The notes: generated by a model from the sequence alone, not told the origin. A DNA stretch of 64,000 bases from Chitinophaga eiseniae (GCF_900167135.1 NZ_FUWZ01000002.1:1142651-1206650); one strand, 5' to 3'; counted from the stretch's first letter, positions 51,720-62,190 are shown. Program-made: numbers and translations.

Positions 51720-53549
51720 ATGCGTAATATAACCACCCTCAATGATGTTCACCAGCAGTTTGCCGAGTATTTCGAGGTACCGGTCCTGAAGCCGTACGCC
51801 TACCTGCTGTCTAAAAAACTCAGTGAGGGACATATCTGCCTCGACCTGGACGCCATCAGCGAAGAACAGGAAAACCTGCCCGGATTCTACCAGATCACGG
51901 AAAACGGTCCCGCCCCGCTGACAGCCATCCCGCTGGTGGGCAAAAACGGTAATGACACCCAGCCTTTCGTGCTCTTCCAAAACAGGCTGTACCTGCAACG
52001 GTACTACCGCTACGAAACCAGCTTCCTGCAACATATCAACGACTTCCTGGCCGCCGAAAAAGCACTGCTGCCCGGGAGAACAGCACTCCTGGAACAGCAG
52101 CAGGAACTGATACGGCAGCTGTTTCCCGCAGGCAACAGCCTCCGCGACGGCGACGATCCGGCCGACTGGCAACTGGCGGCCGCCATCACGGGCGTATTAA
52201 ACAACTTCACCATCATCACCGGCGGCCCCGGCACCGGCAAAACCACTACCGTAGCCAAACTGCTGGCCATCCTGTACGCTACCGATCCCGCCCTCAAAGT
52301 GGCGCTGGCAGCACCTACCGGTAAAGCCGCCGCCAGGATGGCGGAAAGCTTACGTAATACCACCATCCCGGTAGATCCGGCCATTGCCGAAAAATTCCAG
52401 GAACTAAGCCCGTCCACCATCCACCGGCTGCTCAAATCCATCAAAAACAGTCCGTATTTCCGGTACAATAAAAAAAATCCGCTCACCTATGATGTCGTCA
52501 TCATCGATGAGTGCTCTATGATAGACGTTGCCCTCTTCGCTAAACTGCTGGATGCCATCCACCCGCAGACACGACTCATCCTGCTGGGCGATAAAGACCA
52601 GCTGGCCTCCGTGGAGGCAGGAAGCCTCTTCGGCGACCTGTGCCAGGCACAGGAGAAATTGAATATGTTCTCTGAAGAACGGCTACAACTGATCAACCGG
52701 TTCATCTCAGATGACAACCGGAAAATACCCGCGGCACAGGCACAAACAAAATCACGGCACCCGCTGTTTGAACATCTTGTGGAGCTCCGCCGCAGCCATC
52801 GCTTTACCGGTCACACCGGTATCGGTAAATTCAGTAAAGCCCTGATCCGAAACGATCAGCCGGCTATCTACAGCTTCTTTGCCGCCGGCGCCGACGAACA
52901 AGTGGTCATCGATCAATCCTGCGACGTGGCGCTGTTCCACAAATTTATCACCGGGTACGAATCGTTTATCAACGAACCCGACACCCGCGCCGCCCTGCGT
53001 AAACTCAACGATCAGCGTGTGCTCGTAGCCGTAAGGGAGGGAGCGCAAGGCCTCTACGCCATCAACCGTGATATTGAGAAATATCTCCACGATCACGGAA
53101 AAATCAGGATTACAGCGGATTTCTACGAAAACCGCCCCATCATCCTCACCCGTAACTATTATGAGCACGGGCTGTTCAACGGCGACACCGGTATTATCCG
53201 TCAGGACGAAAACGGCGTACTGATGGCCTGGTTTGAAGACAGCAACGGTGAACTGAAAGGCGTACTGCCCGGTTATCTGACCCTCGCGGAAACAGCTTTT
53301 GCGATGACCATTCACAAAAGCCAGGGCTCCGAATTCGGCCAGGTGCTGGTGGTATTACCCGATGCGGCCGATGTGCCCATCCTCACAAGGGAACTGCTAT
53401 ATACCGCAGTCAGCCGCGCACGGAACAAAGTGTACGTACAAGGCACCGCAGAAGTGATCCTCGCCGCGGCAGAACGTTTTGTCGCCAGGGCCTCCGGCAT
53501 CGCCGCCCGCTTCCTGGCGCAAGCCGCCGACGTCAAAACAGGAAATTAA
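51720..53549 (+). CDS. recD: Exodeoxyribonuclease V alpha subunit RecD
   Basis: 609 residues from the ATG at 51720; an in-frame GTG at 51708 is less likely. It is an SF1B helicase with Walker A (GGPGTGKTTT, near residue 170), motif Ia APTGKAAARMAE, Walker B IDECSMID, LLGDKDQLASVEAG, and C-terminal motifs MTIHKSQGSEF and LYTAVSRARNKVY. It is the fast 5'-3' motor of RecBCD, which resects double-strand breaks and degrades foreign linear DNA. It is first in a tight recD-recC-recB operon; recC starts two bases after its stop. Confidence 0.95.
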   Translation: MRNITTLNDVHQQFAEYFEVPVLKPYAYLLSKKLSEGHICLDLDAISEEQENLPGFYQITENGPAPLTAIPLVGKNGNDTQPFVLFQNRLYLQRYYRYETSFLQHINDFLAAEKALLPGRTALLEQQQELIRQLFPAGNSLRDGDDPADWQLAAAITGVLNNFTIITGGPGTGKTTTVAKLLAILYATDPALKVALAAPTGKAAARMAESLRNTTIPVDPAIAEKFQELSPSTIHRLLKSIKNSPYFRYNKKNPLTYDVVIIDECSMIDVALFAKLLDAIHPQTRLILLGDKDQLASVEAGSLFGDLCQAQEKLNMFSEERLQLINRFISDDNRKIPAAQAQTKSRHPLFEHLVELRRSHRFTGHTGIGKFSKALIRNDQPAIYSFFAAGADEQVVIDQSCDVALFHKFITGYESFINEPDTRAALRKLNDQRVLVAVREGAQGLYAINRDIEKYLHDHGKIRITADFYENRPIILTRNYYEHGLFNGDTGIIRQDENGVLMAWFEDSNGELKGVLPGYLTLAETAFAMTIHKSQGSEFGQVLVVLPDAADVPILTRELLYTAVSRARNKVYVQGTAEVILAAAERFVARASGIAARFLAQAADVKTGN

Positions 53550-53551
53550 AC

Positions 53552-56500
53552 ATGGCTATATATCTAAAGGTTTCGAACTCGCTCAATAGTCTCGCTGCCG
53601 GCCTTTCAGACGACCTGAAAGCCGCAGGCAACGGCGTGTTCCAGCCGCACTATATCATCACCCAAACGGAAGGGATGAACAACTGGCTGAAACTGCAGCT
53701 CGCCTATAAAATGGGCATCGCAGCCAACTGCCGGTTCATGAAACCCAACGACCTGCTCTTTCACCTCTACCTGCTGCTGGGAGGCCCCTTCACACAGGTG
53801 CTCTCCCCACAAAACCTCAGCTGGCTGCTGTTTAAGCTGATGGGAGAACCCGAATTTGCAGAGAAGTATCCCGAAGTGGCCGCCTATTTCAACGAAGGAG
53901 AAGGAGAGAGCGAACTGAAACGCATGGGGCTGGCAGAAAAAGTAGCCGACTTATTCGACCAGTACCAGGTATACCGCCCGGAGATGATCAAAGAGTGGAG
54001 CCAGGCAAATCCGGTTTTACTGAAAGACGACGAATGGCAGGCCTGGCTCTGGGCCAAGGTGAAAGCCGTTTCCGGCAGCGCCCTGCCGGATAAAACACTG
54101 GTAGGCAACTATATCCTCGAAACCCTTTTCTATAAAGGGCCTCATACCGGTCTCGCCAACAAAATGCCGGCGGTGCACCTCTTCGGACTGTCTATCATCA
54201 CGGCCTACCACATCAAAATTCTGCACGAATTATCTTCTTATATCGATATCCATTTTCATATCATCAATCCGGCGCCCGTGGTGTATTGGTTTGATGATAA
54301 AAGCGAAAAACAGCTGGCCCGCTGGCGCCAGAAAGGACTGGAAGAGCAAAAATCCAGCGACCCCCGAAATGTCGGCAACGCCCTGCTCACCGGCTGGGGC
54401 CGCGTGATACAGAACACCTTCGGCCTGTTTTTCCAATATGATGCTTTCATCAATGCCTTTGAAGAGATCGGCATTGAAGAACCGATACCAGACTCCCTGC
54501 TGCACAAAGTACAGCACGACATCTTCACCGCCGCCACCGATCACCGCCATCTGCTCAGCCTGGAAGACATACAGGATGGCTCCGTCACCATCAACTCCTG
54601 CTATACCATTGCCAGGGAAGTAGAAGTGCTGTACAACTACCTCGTTCACCTGGTAGACCAACGGCAGGAATACCTTTCTCCCCGCGATATTGTGGTGATG
54701 GTCAGCGATATTGACGCCTATGCACCCTATATCAAAGCGGTGTTCAACAACGCACCCTACAAATTCCGCTACACCATTGCGGATGAAAGTTATACAGACA
54801 ACGACAACCTCTTCAACGCCCTCTATGCGCTGCTCACCATCAATGAAGACAACTTCACCGCAGAGGCAGTGATGCAGCTGCTGGACTTTTCCTATATCCG
54901 TAACCGTTTTGGGCTCAACGATCCGGTACGCCTCCGCAGCATTGTGGAAGCCGCCAATATCCGTTTCGGCATAGAAGGCAAAAAATCAGAAGAAACACAT
55001 TTTGTCAGCTGGCGCTACGGCATACAACGTATCATGTATGGTATCTGTATGAGCGGGGAAGAAGAATATGGCCATGGCGATGACAGCTTCTTTCCGCTGG
55101 ATGTACAGGAAGGCAGCGACGCACATGAAACTATCCGCTTCTGCCACTTTGCGGAAGTACTCATGGCGTCCATCGAAGAACGGAAAAAACTCCGCAGCAT
55201 CGCCGACTGGGTAAAATATACTGAACAGGTAGTCCATAACCTGGTCTTTGAACAACAGGAAGAAGTAGATGAAGACTATAACGCGCTTATCAAACAGCTG
55301 ACCGACTACCACTCCCTGAATGACTACATGCAGGAACCGGTAGCCTTCGAAGTATTCAGCCACAGCCTGTTACAGGCACTCACAGGAAGTACCCGCGCCG
55401 GCCTGTTTGTCAACGGCGGCATCACCTTCTGTTCGTTGATCCCTATGCGTAGTATCCCCTTTAAAGTGGTAGCGCTCATGGGACTCAACTTCGATAAGTT
55501 TCCCCGCCGGGAGATCAAGTCGAGCTTCAACCTGATGGAAAAACAATGGCAGCGCGGGGATCGTAACGTAAAAGAGAACGATAAACACCTGTTCCTCGAA
55601 ACAGTGCTTTCCGCGCAACAGTACCTCTACATCAGTTATGTAGGCCGCAACGCCAAAGACAATACACCGTTACCGCCGTCTGCACTGGTAGACGAGCTGG
55701 TAGATTATATTATCTCCGGCGTAAAAGACGGCGCTGAAAAAGTACGGGACCTGCTGATCACGCAGCAACCGCTACAAGGCTTCAGCCGTAAATACAGCAT
55801 GGGCAACGATCGCCTGTATAGTTACCTCAACCGGTACCAGGATGCAGGCAAGGCGGTCATTAACCAGCAGAAAAAAATCGATCCGGTCACCTTCGAAGAA
55901 ATAAACCTGGACGAACTGGTGAGTTTCTTCAAAAACCCGTTCAAAGCGTATTACAATAAGGTACTGGGCATCTATTATAACGACGAACAAATACTGCTCA
56001 GCGATACAGAGCTGTTCAGTCTCGATAACCTCCAGCAATGGAGCATTAAAAACCAGCTGTTGCCGGTAACGGAAGCGGATAAACGCATTTTACAGAAAAG
56101 GCTGGTAAAAAAAGGACAGCTACCGCTCAACAATATGGCTTTTGTAGCCATTCAGCAGGTAGAAGAGCGGGTACATCCTGTTCGTATGCTGTATGAAAAC
56201 GCTACACAGGGCAGCCCGGAGCAGAAAGCTTCTTTTGAAACCGATATCGACGGCACGCTGTTCAAAGGCTCTATCAGTAATGTTTACAACGACCAGCTGC
56301 TGCAAATTTCCTGGTCCAGGAACGAAACCAAATACATGGTAGAGGCCTACATACGCTACCTTGCAGGTGTTGCCTCCGGAGCAGTTAAAGGGATGCAGTA
56401 TATCTCCGGCGCCAAAAAAGAAGCGATTTTCAACGCATCAAAACTTTCCAGGGAAGCGGCGTATAGCCGTTTAAGGGAGTTGATGAAAATATATAAATCA

Positions 56501-56758
56501 GGCTTTAACAAGATCGTTCCGTTTTACCCTGATTTCGGCACTGCGCCTAAAGATCTTCCGGATCTTGACAGCAAAGCATTTGACGACCTGGTGGAGAAAA
56601 AACTGAACAATTATCAGTTCCCTTGTAACGATAATTATATCCTCCAGGAATATGAAAAAGGATTTTTCAGCGATGAAGCCGTACTGGCTGAATACAAACA
56701 ACTGTGCGAACAGCTCATTGTGCCGCTGGCTGAAATTTTTCCTGACTATTACGCTTAA
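53552..56758 (+). CDS. recC: Exodeoxyribonuclease V gamma subunit RecC
   Basis: 1,068 residues. RecC is an inactivated helicase-nuclease fold that splits the DNA strands and recognises the regulatory Chi site. The N-terminus (LKVSNSLNSLAAGLSDDL ... HYIITQTEGMNNWLKLQLAYKMGIAANCRFMKPNDLLFHLY) and the PMRSIPFKVVALMGLNFDKFPR block are typical. Its size and place between recD and recB confirm the call. The Chi sequence of this organism cannot be deduced here. Confidence 0.95.
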   Translation: MAIYLKVSNSLNSLAAGLSDDLKAAGNGVFQPHYIITQTEGMNNWLKLQLAYKMGIAANCRFMKPNDLLFHLYLLLGGPFTQVLSPQNLSWLLFKLMGEPEFAEKYPEVAAYFNEGEGESELKRMGLAEKVADLFDQYQVYRPEMIKEWSQANPVLLKDDEWQAWLWAKVKAVSGSALPDKTLVGNYILETLFYKGPHTGLANKMPAVHLFGLSIITAYHIKILHELSSYIDIHFHIINPAPVVYWFDDKSEKQLARWRQKGLEEQKSSDPRNVGNALLTGWGRVIQNTFGLFFQYDAFINAFEEIGIEEPIPDSLLHKVQHDIFTAATDHRHLLSLEDIQDGSVTINSCYTIAREVEVLYNYLVHLVDQRQEYLSPRDIVVMVSDIDAYAPYIKAVFNNAPYKFRYTIADESYTDNDNLFNALYALLTINEDNFTAEAVMQLLDFSYIRNRFGLNDPVRLRSIVEAANIRFGIEGKKSEETHFVSWRYGIQRIMYGICMSGEEEYGHGDDSFFPLDVQEGSDAHETIRFCHFAEVLMASIEERKKLRSIADWVKYTEQVVHNLVFEQQEEVDEDYNALIKQLTDYHSLNDYMQEPVAFEVFSHSLLQALTGSTRAGLFVNGGITFCSLIPMRSIPFKVVALMGLNFDKFPRREIKSSFNLMEKQWQRGDRNVKENDKHLFLETVLSAQQYLYISYVGRNAKDNTPLPPSALVDELVDYIISGVKDGAEKVRDLLITQQPLQGFSRKYSMGNDRLYSYLNRYQDAGKAVINQQKKIDPVTFEEINLDELVSFFKNPFKAYYNKVLGIYYNDEQILLSDTELFSLDNLQQWSIKNQLLPVTEADKRILQKRLVKKGQLPLNNMAFVAIQQVEERVHPVRMLYENATQGSPEQKASFETDIDGTLFKGSISNVYNDQLLQISWSRNETKYMVEAYIRYLAGVASGAVKGMQYISGAKKEAIFNASKLSREAAYSRLRELMKIYKSGFNKIVPFYPDFGTAPKDLPDLDSKAFDDLVEKKLNNYQFPCNDNYILQEYEKGFFSDEAVLAEYKQLCEQLIVPLAEIFPDYYA

Positions 56759-56761
56759 ACG

Positions 56762-59700
56762 ATGACGGAGAACAGATATCAACATTTCATAGCGACTGAA
56801 GTACCACTGGAAGGGAGTAACCTGATAGAAGCCAGTGCCGGCACGGGGAAAACATATTCCATCGCGGTGCTGGTGCTGCGTCTCATCCTGGAAAAACAGC
56901 TGTCGGTGAAAGACATCCTGATGGTGACGTTTACCAAAGCCGCGGTAGCAGAGCTGGAAGACCGTATCCGGCTCTTTATCCGTAAAGCCTACACCGTAAG
57001 CTTCGGCAACCCCGTGGATGACGACACTATCGTAAACCTGGTACTACAGGCCGTAGACCAATGGGGCGCTATTGAAGTGAATCACCGCCTGCGGGATGCC
57101 GTGCTGCTGCTCGACGAAACTTCTGTACTGACTATTCACAGCTTCTGTCAGCAAACACTGAACGAGTTTGCCTTTGAAACCGATCAGCTCTTCGGCGCCG
57201 AGATGGTGCCCGATACCACTCCCATCATCGAAAACGAACTGAATAAATTCTGGCGCACGCATATCACCACCCTGCATCCTGTTATGTTGCAGATGTTGTG
57301 GCGGGAGAGTATGCGCAGCGATATCCAGAAAGTATTGCAGGAACATCTCAGTGGGAAAAAATACCTCGGCTACCAGCCATGGGAACGTTATAACATCACC
57401 GCTGCGCAGCAGCAAAGCTGGCTGGAGGAGCTGGACAATATCCGTCAGCAACAAACGGCAGCCGAGGCAGCCCTGCATGAATACATCCTTCAGAACAGGG
57501 AAGACCTGGCCAGCGCCTGTAACACCAAAGCCAATGCCAGAAAGGATATCCTGCCGCTGATAGATAAGCCGGACGAATTCGCCGCCATCATCCAAAAAAG
57601 GCGAGGATCAGGTTATATCAAAGAGCTTTTCCCGGAGATACTGGAGCTGATAGACGCACAGGAAGGTTTCGGGGAGATGATCGGCGCGCATATCGACACT
57701 ATTCGCCGCCAGCTGAACTGCCTGGCGATACAGGAAGTCGCTGAAGGCGTAAAAGCCTACAAACAGCACAGCAACATGCTGAACTACGACGACCTGATCA
57801 GCCATCTGAACCTGGCGTTGGTTCAAAAGGAAAACCCCGGCCTGGTAGCATCGTTGCGCAACAAATACAAAGCAGTGTTTGTGGATGAATTCCAGGATAC
57901 AGACCGGCAGCAGTATGAGATCTTCAACAGCGCTTTTGGTGAAGACACTATCCTGTTTTATATCGGCGATCCCAAACAAAGCATTTATGCATGGCGTAAA
58001 GCCGACATCTTTACCTACTTCGATGCCCGTAACAGCGTGAAGCACCTCTACGACATGAACCACAACTATCGTTCGTCGGAGAACCTGATCGCCGCCATGA
58101 ACACCTTCTTCAAGCCCACGCCTGATTTCGACACGTTTGAATTTGCCGGCGAAAAAGACAGTATCCAGTACATCGATGTGATGGCGCCGGACGAAAGCGG
58201 CAAAGGCTTCCTCTATTACAACGAGGTGAAGGAAGTGCCCATTACTATTTTGAACTGCAAAAACAAAGATATTATTGCCGGCGCAGTAGCTGCACAGGTA
58301 GCGCAACTGCTACTCGATCCGGCTTATAAGATCGTTAAAGATAAAACGCTGGAGATCACCCCGGCAGATATCGGCATACTGGTGCGCACCGGCAAAGAGG
58401 GCAGAGACATTAAGCAGAAGTTGGCCCAGCTGGGCATTCCGGCTGTTACCATTGATGATACGAAAGTCCTGGATACCGCCGAAGCCCTCGATGTACTATA
58501 CCTGCTGGAAGCCATGGAGACGCCGGAACGCTCTACCATCAACAGGGCGCTGTTATCTCCCTTTACCGGCTTCAGCGTGCAGGACATCCTCAACCTGGAC
58601 GATGAGATTGCCCTCACCCGCTTCGGCCACTATCATACCCTGTGGCAGGACAACGGCGCCTATACCGCCCTGATGACTTTCATCGCCGATTTCGGCGTGC
58701 GGGGCGTATTGCTGGGCGATCATTCCAAAAACGGCGAACGTGCCATCACCAACCTCTATCAACTGGCAGAGCTGGTACACCAGGTACAGAACCGGAAAAA
58801 CCTGTCTATGCGCGACCTGATCTCCTGGTTGAAACGCGGTATCGACGGGATGCCGGTGGAAGGAGACGAGTACACCCAGCGGGTGGAAAGCGATGAAGAA
58901 GCGGTCAATATCGTTACCATTCACAAAAGTAAAGGGCTTGACTATCGTATCGTGATGGCGCCCTACCTGGACTTCCGGAACGCCGACAGCGACTTCCTCA
59001 GCTTCCGTGATCCGGATACCGGCGATTATATCAATGCGGAAGCGAAAAGGGTTTCACCCGAACAAAAGGCGGCACAGCAACGGCAGCAGGAGCAGGAAGA
59101 CCGTCGGCTCATTTATGTGGCTATCACCCGCGCGGTTTATAAATGTTATCTCTTCAATAATACGAGCAATAATAAATCATCCTTTACCCGGTTTATGGAC
59201 GCTTTCCGGCATTACCCGCCAGACCCCGCGCTCATAGAGGTGAAAGACACCCTGCCACAGGAACCGGAACAACGCTATCGCAAGAGCAAGCTGGCGCCCA
59301 ACAGGAATGCGGGTAATGCGCCGGTGTCGTTCTTCCTCCGGGAGGAAAACTGGCGTAAAATGAGTTACACCATGCTGGCGGCCAAACCGGAGCAGAAGCC
59401 CCGTATCCGCAGCGCCCAGCAGGAAAACGAATACGATAACTTTATCTTCAACACCCTGCGCAAAGGCGCCAAGACGGGCAACCTGCTGCACTTTATCTTC
59501 GAAAACGTTCATTTCTCCGATGACAGTCAGTGGGATTACTGGATCACGGAAGCCATCGCCCGCTTTGTACCGGGACAGGAGGAAGTTTACCAGCCGATGT
59601 TGCTGGAGCTGCTGCAACACGTAATGCACACCCAGATCAAAGTAGGCAAAACCAGCCTGCAGCTGGCATCCGTCAGCAAACACAAACGCCTCGCCGAGCT

Positions 59701-60175
59701 GGAATTCGATTTCCCGGTACCGCTGTTCCGGGCCAATATGCTAAACACGCTTTCCGATAATGAGTTAACGGTAACGGTAAAACGCTTTTCGGAAGACAGG
59801 AACCAGGAACTGGAAGGCATCATGAACGGGAAGATTGACTTGTTCTTTGAGCATCATCACCGGTACTATATCCTCGACTGGAAGTCCAACTACCTGGGCG
59901 GCAGCGTGGAAGATTATGCGCCGGCAGCGCTGGCAGCCGCCATGAATGACAACAACTACCACCTGCAATACCTCATCTATACGGTGGCCGTAAAAAAATA
60001 CCTTGAAAGCAGGTTACCGGATTTCGACTACCATAAACACTTTGGCGGTGTTATTTACTGCTTTGTGCGTGGTATCCGGAACAACGGCAATTACGGCATT
60101 TTTACCGCCCGGCCCGATTTGGACACCATTTCGTTCATAGAAGATATGCTGACGGCCAAAAGCCACCGGTATTAA
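56762..60175 (+). CDS. recB: Exodeoxyribonuclease V beta subunit RecB
   Basis: 1,137 residues. An SF1A UvrD-like helicase with Walker A EASAGTGKTYSIA, motif Ia TFTKAAVAELEDRI, Walker B VDEFQDTDRQQYEIF, GDPKQSIYAWRKADI, NYRSSENL and VTIHKSKGLDYRIV. The C-terminal nuclease domain has NGKIDLFFEHHHRYYILDWKSNYLGG (catalytic D...DWK). The protein is complete and both activities look intact. It overlaps the convergent Pth2-type gene by four bases at the 3' end. Confidence 0.96.
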   Translation: MTENRYQHFIATEVPLEGSNLIEASAGTGKTYSIAVLVLRLILEKQLSVKDILMVTFTKAAVAELEDRIRLFIRKAYTVSFGNPVDDDTIVNLVLQAVDQWGAIEVNHRLRDAVLLLDETSVLTIHSFCQQTLNEFAFETDQLFGAEMVPDTTPIIENELNKFWRTHITTLHPVMLQMLWRESMRSDIQKVLQEHLSGKKYLGYQPWERYNITAAQQQSWLEELDNIRQQQTAAEAALHEYILQNREDLASACNTKANARKDILPLIDKPDEFAAIIQKRRGSGYIKELFPEILELIDAQEGFGEMIGAHIDTIRRQLNCLAIQEVAEGVKAYKQHSNMLNYDDLISHLNLALVQKENPGLVASLRNKYKAVFVDEFQDTDRQQYEIFNSAFGEDTILFYIGDPKQSIYAWRKADIFTYFDARNSVKHLYDMNHNYRSSENLIAAMNTFFKPTPDFDTFEFAGEKDSIQYIDVMAPDESGKGFLYYNEVKEVPITILNCKNKDIIAGAVAAQVAQLLLDPAYKIVKDKTLEITPADIGILVRTGKEGRDIKQKLAQLGIPAVTIDDTKVLDTAEALDVLYLLEAMETPERSTINRALLSPFTGFSVQDILNLDDEIALTRFGHYHTLWQDNGAYTALMTFIADFGVRGVLLGDHSKNGERAITNLYQLAELVHQVQNRKNLSMRDLISWLKRGIDGMPVEGDEYTQRVESDEEAVNIVTIHKSKGLDYRIVMAPYLDFRNADSDFLSFRDPDTGDYINAEAKRVSPEQKAAQQRQQEQEDRRLIYVAITRAVYKCYLFNNTSNNKSSFTRFMDAFRHYPPDPALIEVKDTLPQEPEQRYRKSKLAPNRNAGNAPVSFFLREENWRKMSYTMLAAKPEQKPRIRSAQQENEYDNFIFNTLRKGAKTGNLLHFIFENVHFSDDSQWDYWITEAIARFVPGQEEVYQPMLLELLQHVMHTQIKVGKTSLQLASVSKHKRLAELEFDFPVPLFRANMLNTLSDNELTVTVKRFSEDRNQELEGIMNGKIDLFFEHHHRYYILDWKSNYLGGSVEDYAPAALAAAMNDNNYHLQYLIYTVAVKKYLESRLPDFDYHKHFGGVIYCFVRGIRNNGNYGIFTARPDLDTISFIEDMLTAKSHRY

Positions 60176-60567
60176 AGCAGTTTCAGGTCTTTGGTGATCC
60201 GGTCTATTTCCGTATTCAGGTTAGGGCCGATAGCACAACAGGTTTTGGTGGGTACCCCGCCGAATTCTGTCAGTCCTGAATCCGTGATCAGCGTAGCATT
60301 CAGGCCGTCTTCCACTGCCTGCTGATAAACACGTACCAGCTCTTCTTCCGAATCTACTGACAGGCATATCTTGGTAAAGCCTTTGGTGAACCACTCGCGC
60401 ACCTCTTCCGGGTTACCGATATTTGTCTGCAAAGTATTTCCTGCTATGCTCGCTTCCCGGGTCAAAAAAGCAATAGAGGCATGGGCTCCCTGCGCAATCA
60501 TTTTTCCTTTCCGCATATTCAGGTCCTTGCGCATTACAATGACTTGTTTGACGATTCTCGATGACAT
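60172..60567 (-). CDS. Pth2-type peptidyl-tRNA hydrolase
   Basis: 131 residues from the ATG at 60567 (MSSRIVKQVIVMRKDL); a longer frame to 60609 has no family support. The PTH2 signature is clear: RKGKMIAQGAHASIAF, FTKICLSVDSEEELV and DSGLTEFGGVPTKTCCAIGP. PTH2 is the archaeal/eukaryotic-type enzyme that releases peptides from tRNA; bacterial copies occur in addition to Pth1. It lies on the strand opposite recB, with a divergent DUF6438 gene 42 bp away. Confidence 0.88.
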   Translation of the reverse strand: MSSRIVKQVIVMRKDLNMRKGKMIAQGAHASIAFLTREASIAGNTLQTNIGNPEEVREWFTKGFTKICLSVDSEEELVRVYQQAVEDGLNATLITDSGLTEFGGVPTKTCCAIGPNLNTEIDRITKDLKLL

Positions 60568-60609
60568 GAATTGTAGTAATTTTTTTATCTTACTGTAAAT
60601 GTAACCCAT

Positions 60610-61398
60610 ATGCGCATACGATCCCTATTGCTGCTATTGTTGTTTCCTGTTGCCATGATGGCACAAACTAAGGCCTCCCTGCTGCAGAAAGCATGGGTAG
60701 GACCGGAGCTGGCCTATGTGTCGTTTGATACCACCCGGTGCGTATTTGATTTCTTTGGTCGATTTCCCGCGCAAATGACTTACAGGATAGACGGGGACAC
60801 TTTACGGTTGCAGCCAAACGGACCAAATTTTGGCTTCCAGGGCATAGGCCATCCGCAGTTTTTGATCAAACAACTGACGCCAGACAGCCTCGTACTGGTT
60901 CCGGTTGATTCCGGCGCTGTTAAAATGGTTAAGGGTCAACCGGTACTCTGCTATAAAAACCAGGCACTGACTGCTACAGATACGATTCGTTTCGACAGTC
61001 TATATTTTAAATCTACCCATTGTTATGGGAAATGCCCTGCCATGGAATTCCAAATCTCTAAAAACAGGCAATTGAAATTTATAGGCGATTCATATTCCGT
61101 TAAAGAAGGGCATTATACCGGCGTGCTGTCTGACAGCATTTATGGACGTTTACAGTACTTACTCAGCATTTCGGCGCTGGACAAGCTAAAAACATGGGAG
61201 CAGCGGATATACGATGTCCCGAGGTATACGGTGGCCGTATGGTACAATAATAAACGACAGGTGGTTGAAAACTATGAACTTCCGCGGGTGATGAGTGAGC
61301 TATTCGCGTATTTAAAAAATCTGCCGGGTAAGGTGCCATTGAGGAAAAGCGCCCAGGCGCTGGTATTGGCCAATCCCTATCCTGTCAAGGGAAAATAG
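60610..61398 (+). CDS. Secreted DUF6438 domain protein
   Basis: 262 residues. A signal peptide ends near AMMAQ (residue 19). The C-terminal half carries the DUF6438-like block with the CYGKCPAMEFQISKNRQLKFIGD pattern (paired cysteines spaced by three residues), followed by a GHYTGVLSDSIYGRLQYLLS helix. Function unknown; probably periplasmic. Its stop codon directly abuts the tRNA-Gly gene on the other strand. Confidence 0.82.
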   Translation: MRIRSLLLLLLFPVAMMAQTKASLLQKAWVGPELAYVSFDTTRCVFDFFGRFPAQMTYRIDGDTLRLQPNGPNFGFQGIGHPQFLIKQLTPDSLVLVPVDSGAVKMVKGQPVLCYKNQALTATDTIRFDSLYFKSTHCYGKCPAMEFQISKNRQLKFIGDSYSVKEGHYTGVLSDSIYGRLQYLLSISALDKLKTWEQRIYDVPRYTVAVWYNNKRQVVENYELPRVMSELFAYLKNLPGKVPLRKSAQALVLANPYPVKGK

Positions 61399-61471
61399 AG
61401 CGGAAGACGGGACTCGAACCCGCTACCTACAGCTTGGGAAGCTGTCGCTCTACCGGGTGAGCTACTTCCGC
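61399..61471 (-). tRNA. tRNA-Gly (CCC)
   Basis: Canonical 73-nt cloverleaf on the minus strand: acceptor GCGGAAG/CTTCCGC, D-arm GCTC/GAGC with an ACCCGGTA loop, anticodon stem ACAGC/GCTGT with loop TTCCCAA (anticodon CCC), T-arm with TTCGAGT and a discriminator U typical of tRNA-Gly. CCA is not encoded. Confidence 0.95.
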
Positions 61472-61547
61472 AGGTGATAACTAAGATAAAAAAAATATGG
61501 ATACGTCGGACTGATCCGAAGGCAAAAGAATTTTTTTCAGACGGTTA

Positions 61548-61574
61548 TGTCACATTCACTGTTTTTGAGGTGTC
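61548..61574 (+). promoter_or_regulatory. ECF41-type promoter
   Basis: TGTCACA (61548-61554), a 16-nt spacer, then TGTC (61571-61574), close to the ECF41 consensus of TGTCACA followed by CGTC. It precedes the CMD gene, which is co-transcribed with the ECF41 sigma gene, so it predicts autoregulation. Confidence 0.7.
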
Positions 61575-61611
61575 TTCATGTTAAATCGATAACATTAAAA
61601 GAAGATACATT

Positions 61612-62190
61612 ATGGCATTACGTATTCCAAAAGCCGAGCTCCCTGTAACACTCAGGGAAAACATGATCGCACAGATGGGCGCTGTGCCCGAACCCGTGGA
61701 AGTAGCATGGCACAGCCCGCAGATGACCGAGGACAGCCTGATATTCGGGCAAAAAATTGCGGAATGGAAAGCGGTGGATGAACAGCTGAAGACATTCGCG
61801 CACATGGCCGTTGCGGCGCAGGTAGGCTGCAGCTGGTGTCTCGATCTCAACTATTTTATGGCCCTCAACAAGCAGCTGGACCCTGTGAAGGCCAGCCAGA
61901 TACCTCGTTGGCGGGAATCGGACGTATTTGATCCGCTGGAGCGGGAAGTGCTTGAATATACAGAAGCTATGACCAACACGCCCACGACCGTCACGGATGA
62001 ACTGGCGGCCAGCTTGCTGAAGCAGTTGGGCGCCGCCGCGCTGGTGGAACTTTCCGCACTTATTGGATTTGCTAATTTCGCCTCCAGGGTGAACGCAGCG
62101 CACGGCATTAAGTCGCAGGGCTATGCTGACAACTGTGAGATCCCGTTGGCTAAACGTACCGGGACGGCCGGTGTACTGTCTAAATCATGA
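61612..62190 (+). CDS. Carboxymuconolactone decarboxylase (AhpD-like) protein
   Basis: 192 residues. An alpha-helical CMD/AhpD-like fold with the redox pair CSWC (Cys73/Cys76) followed by the LDLNYFMALNKQ helix. Such proteins are thiol-dependent peroxidases or carry undefined redox activity. It overlaps the start of the ECF41 sigma gene by four bases (ATGA), so translation is coupled. CMD proteins are the classic conserved neighbours of ECF41 sigma factors, where they are the probable regulatory target. Confidence 0.93.
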   Translation: MALRIPKAELPVTLRENMIAQMGAVPEPVEVAWHSPQMTEDSLIFGQKIAEWKAVDEQLKTFAHMAVAAQVGCSWCLDLNYFMALNKQLDPVKASQIPRWRESDVFDPLEREVLEYTEAMTNTPTTVTDELAASLLKQLGAAALVELSALIGFANFASRVNAAHGIKSQGYADNCEIPLAKRTGTAGVLSKS

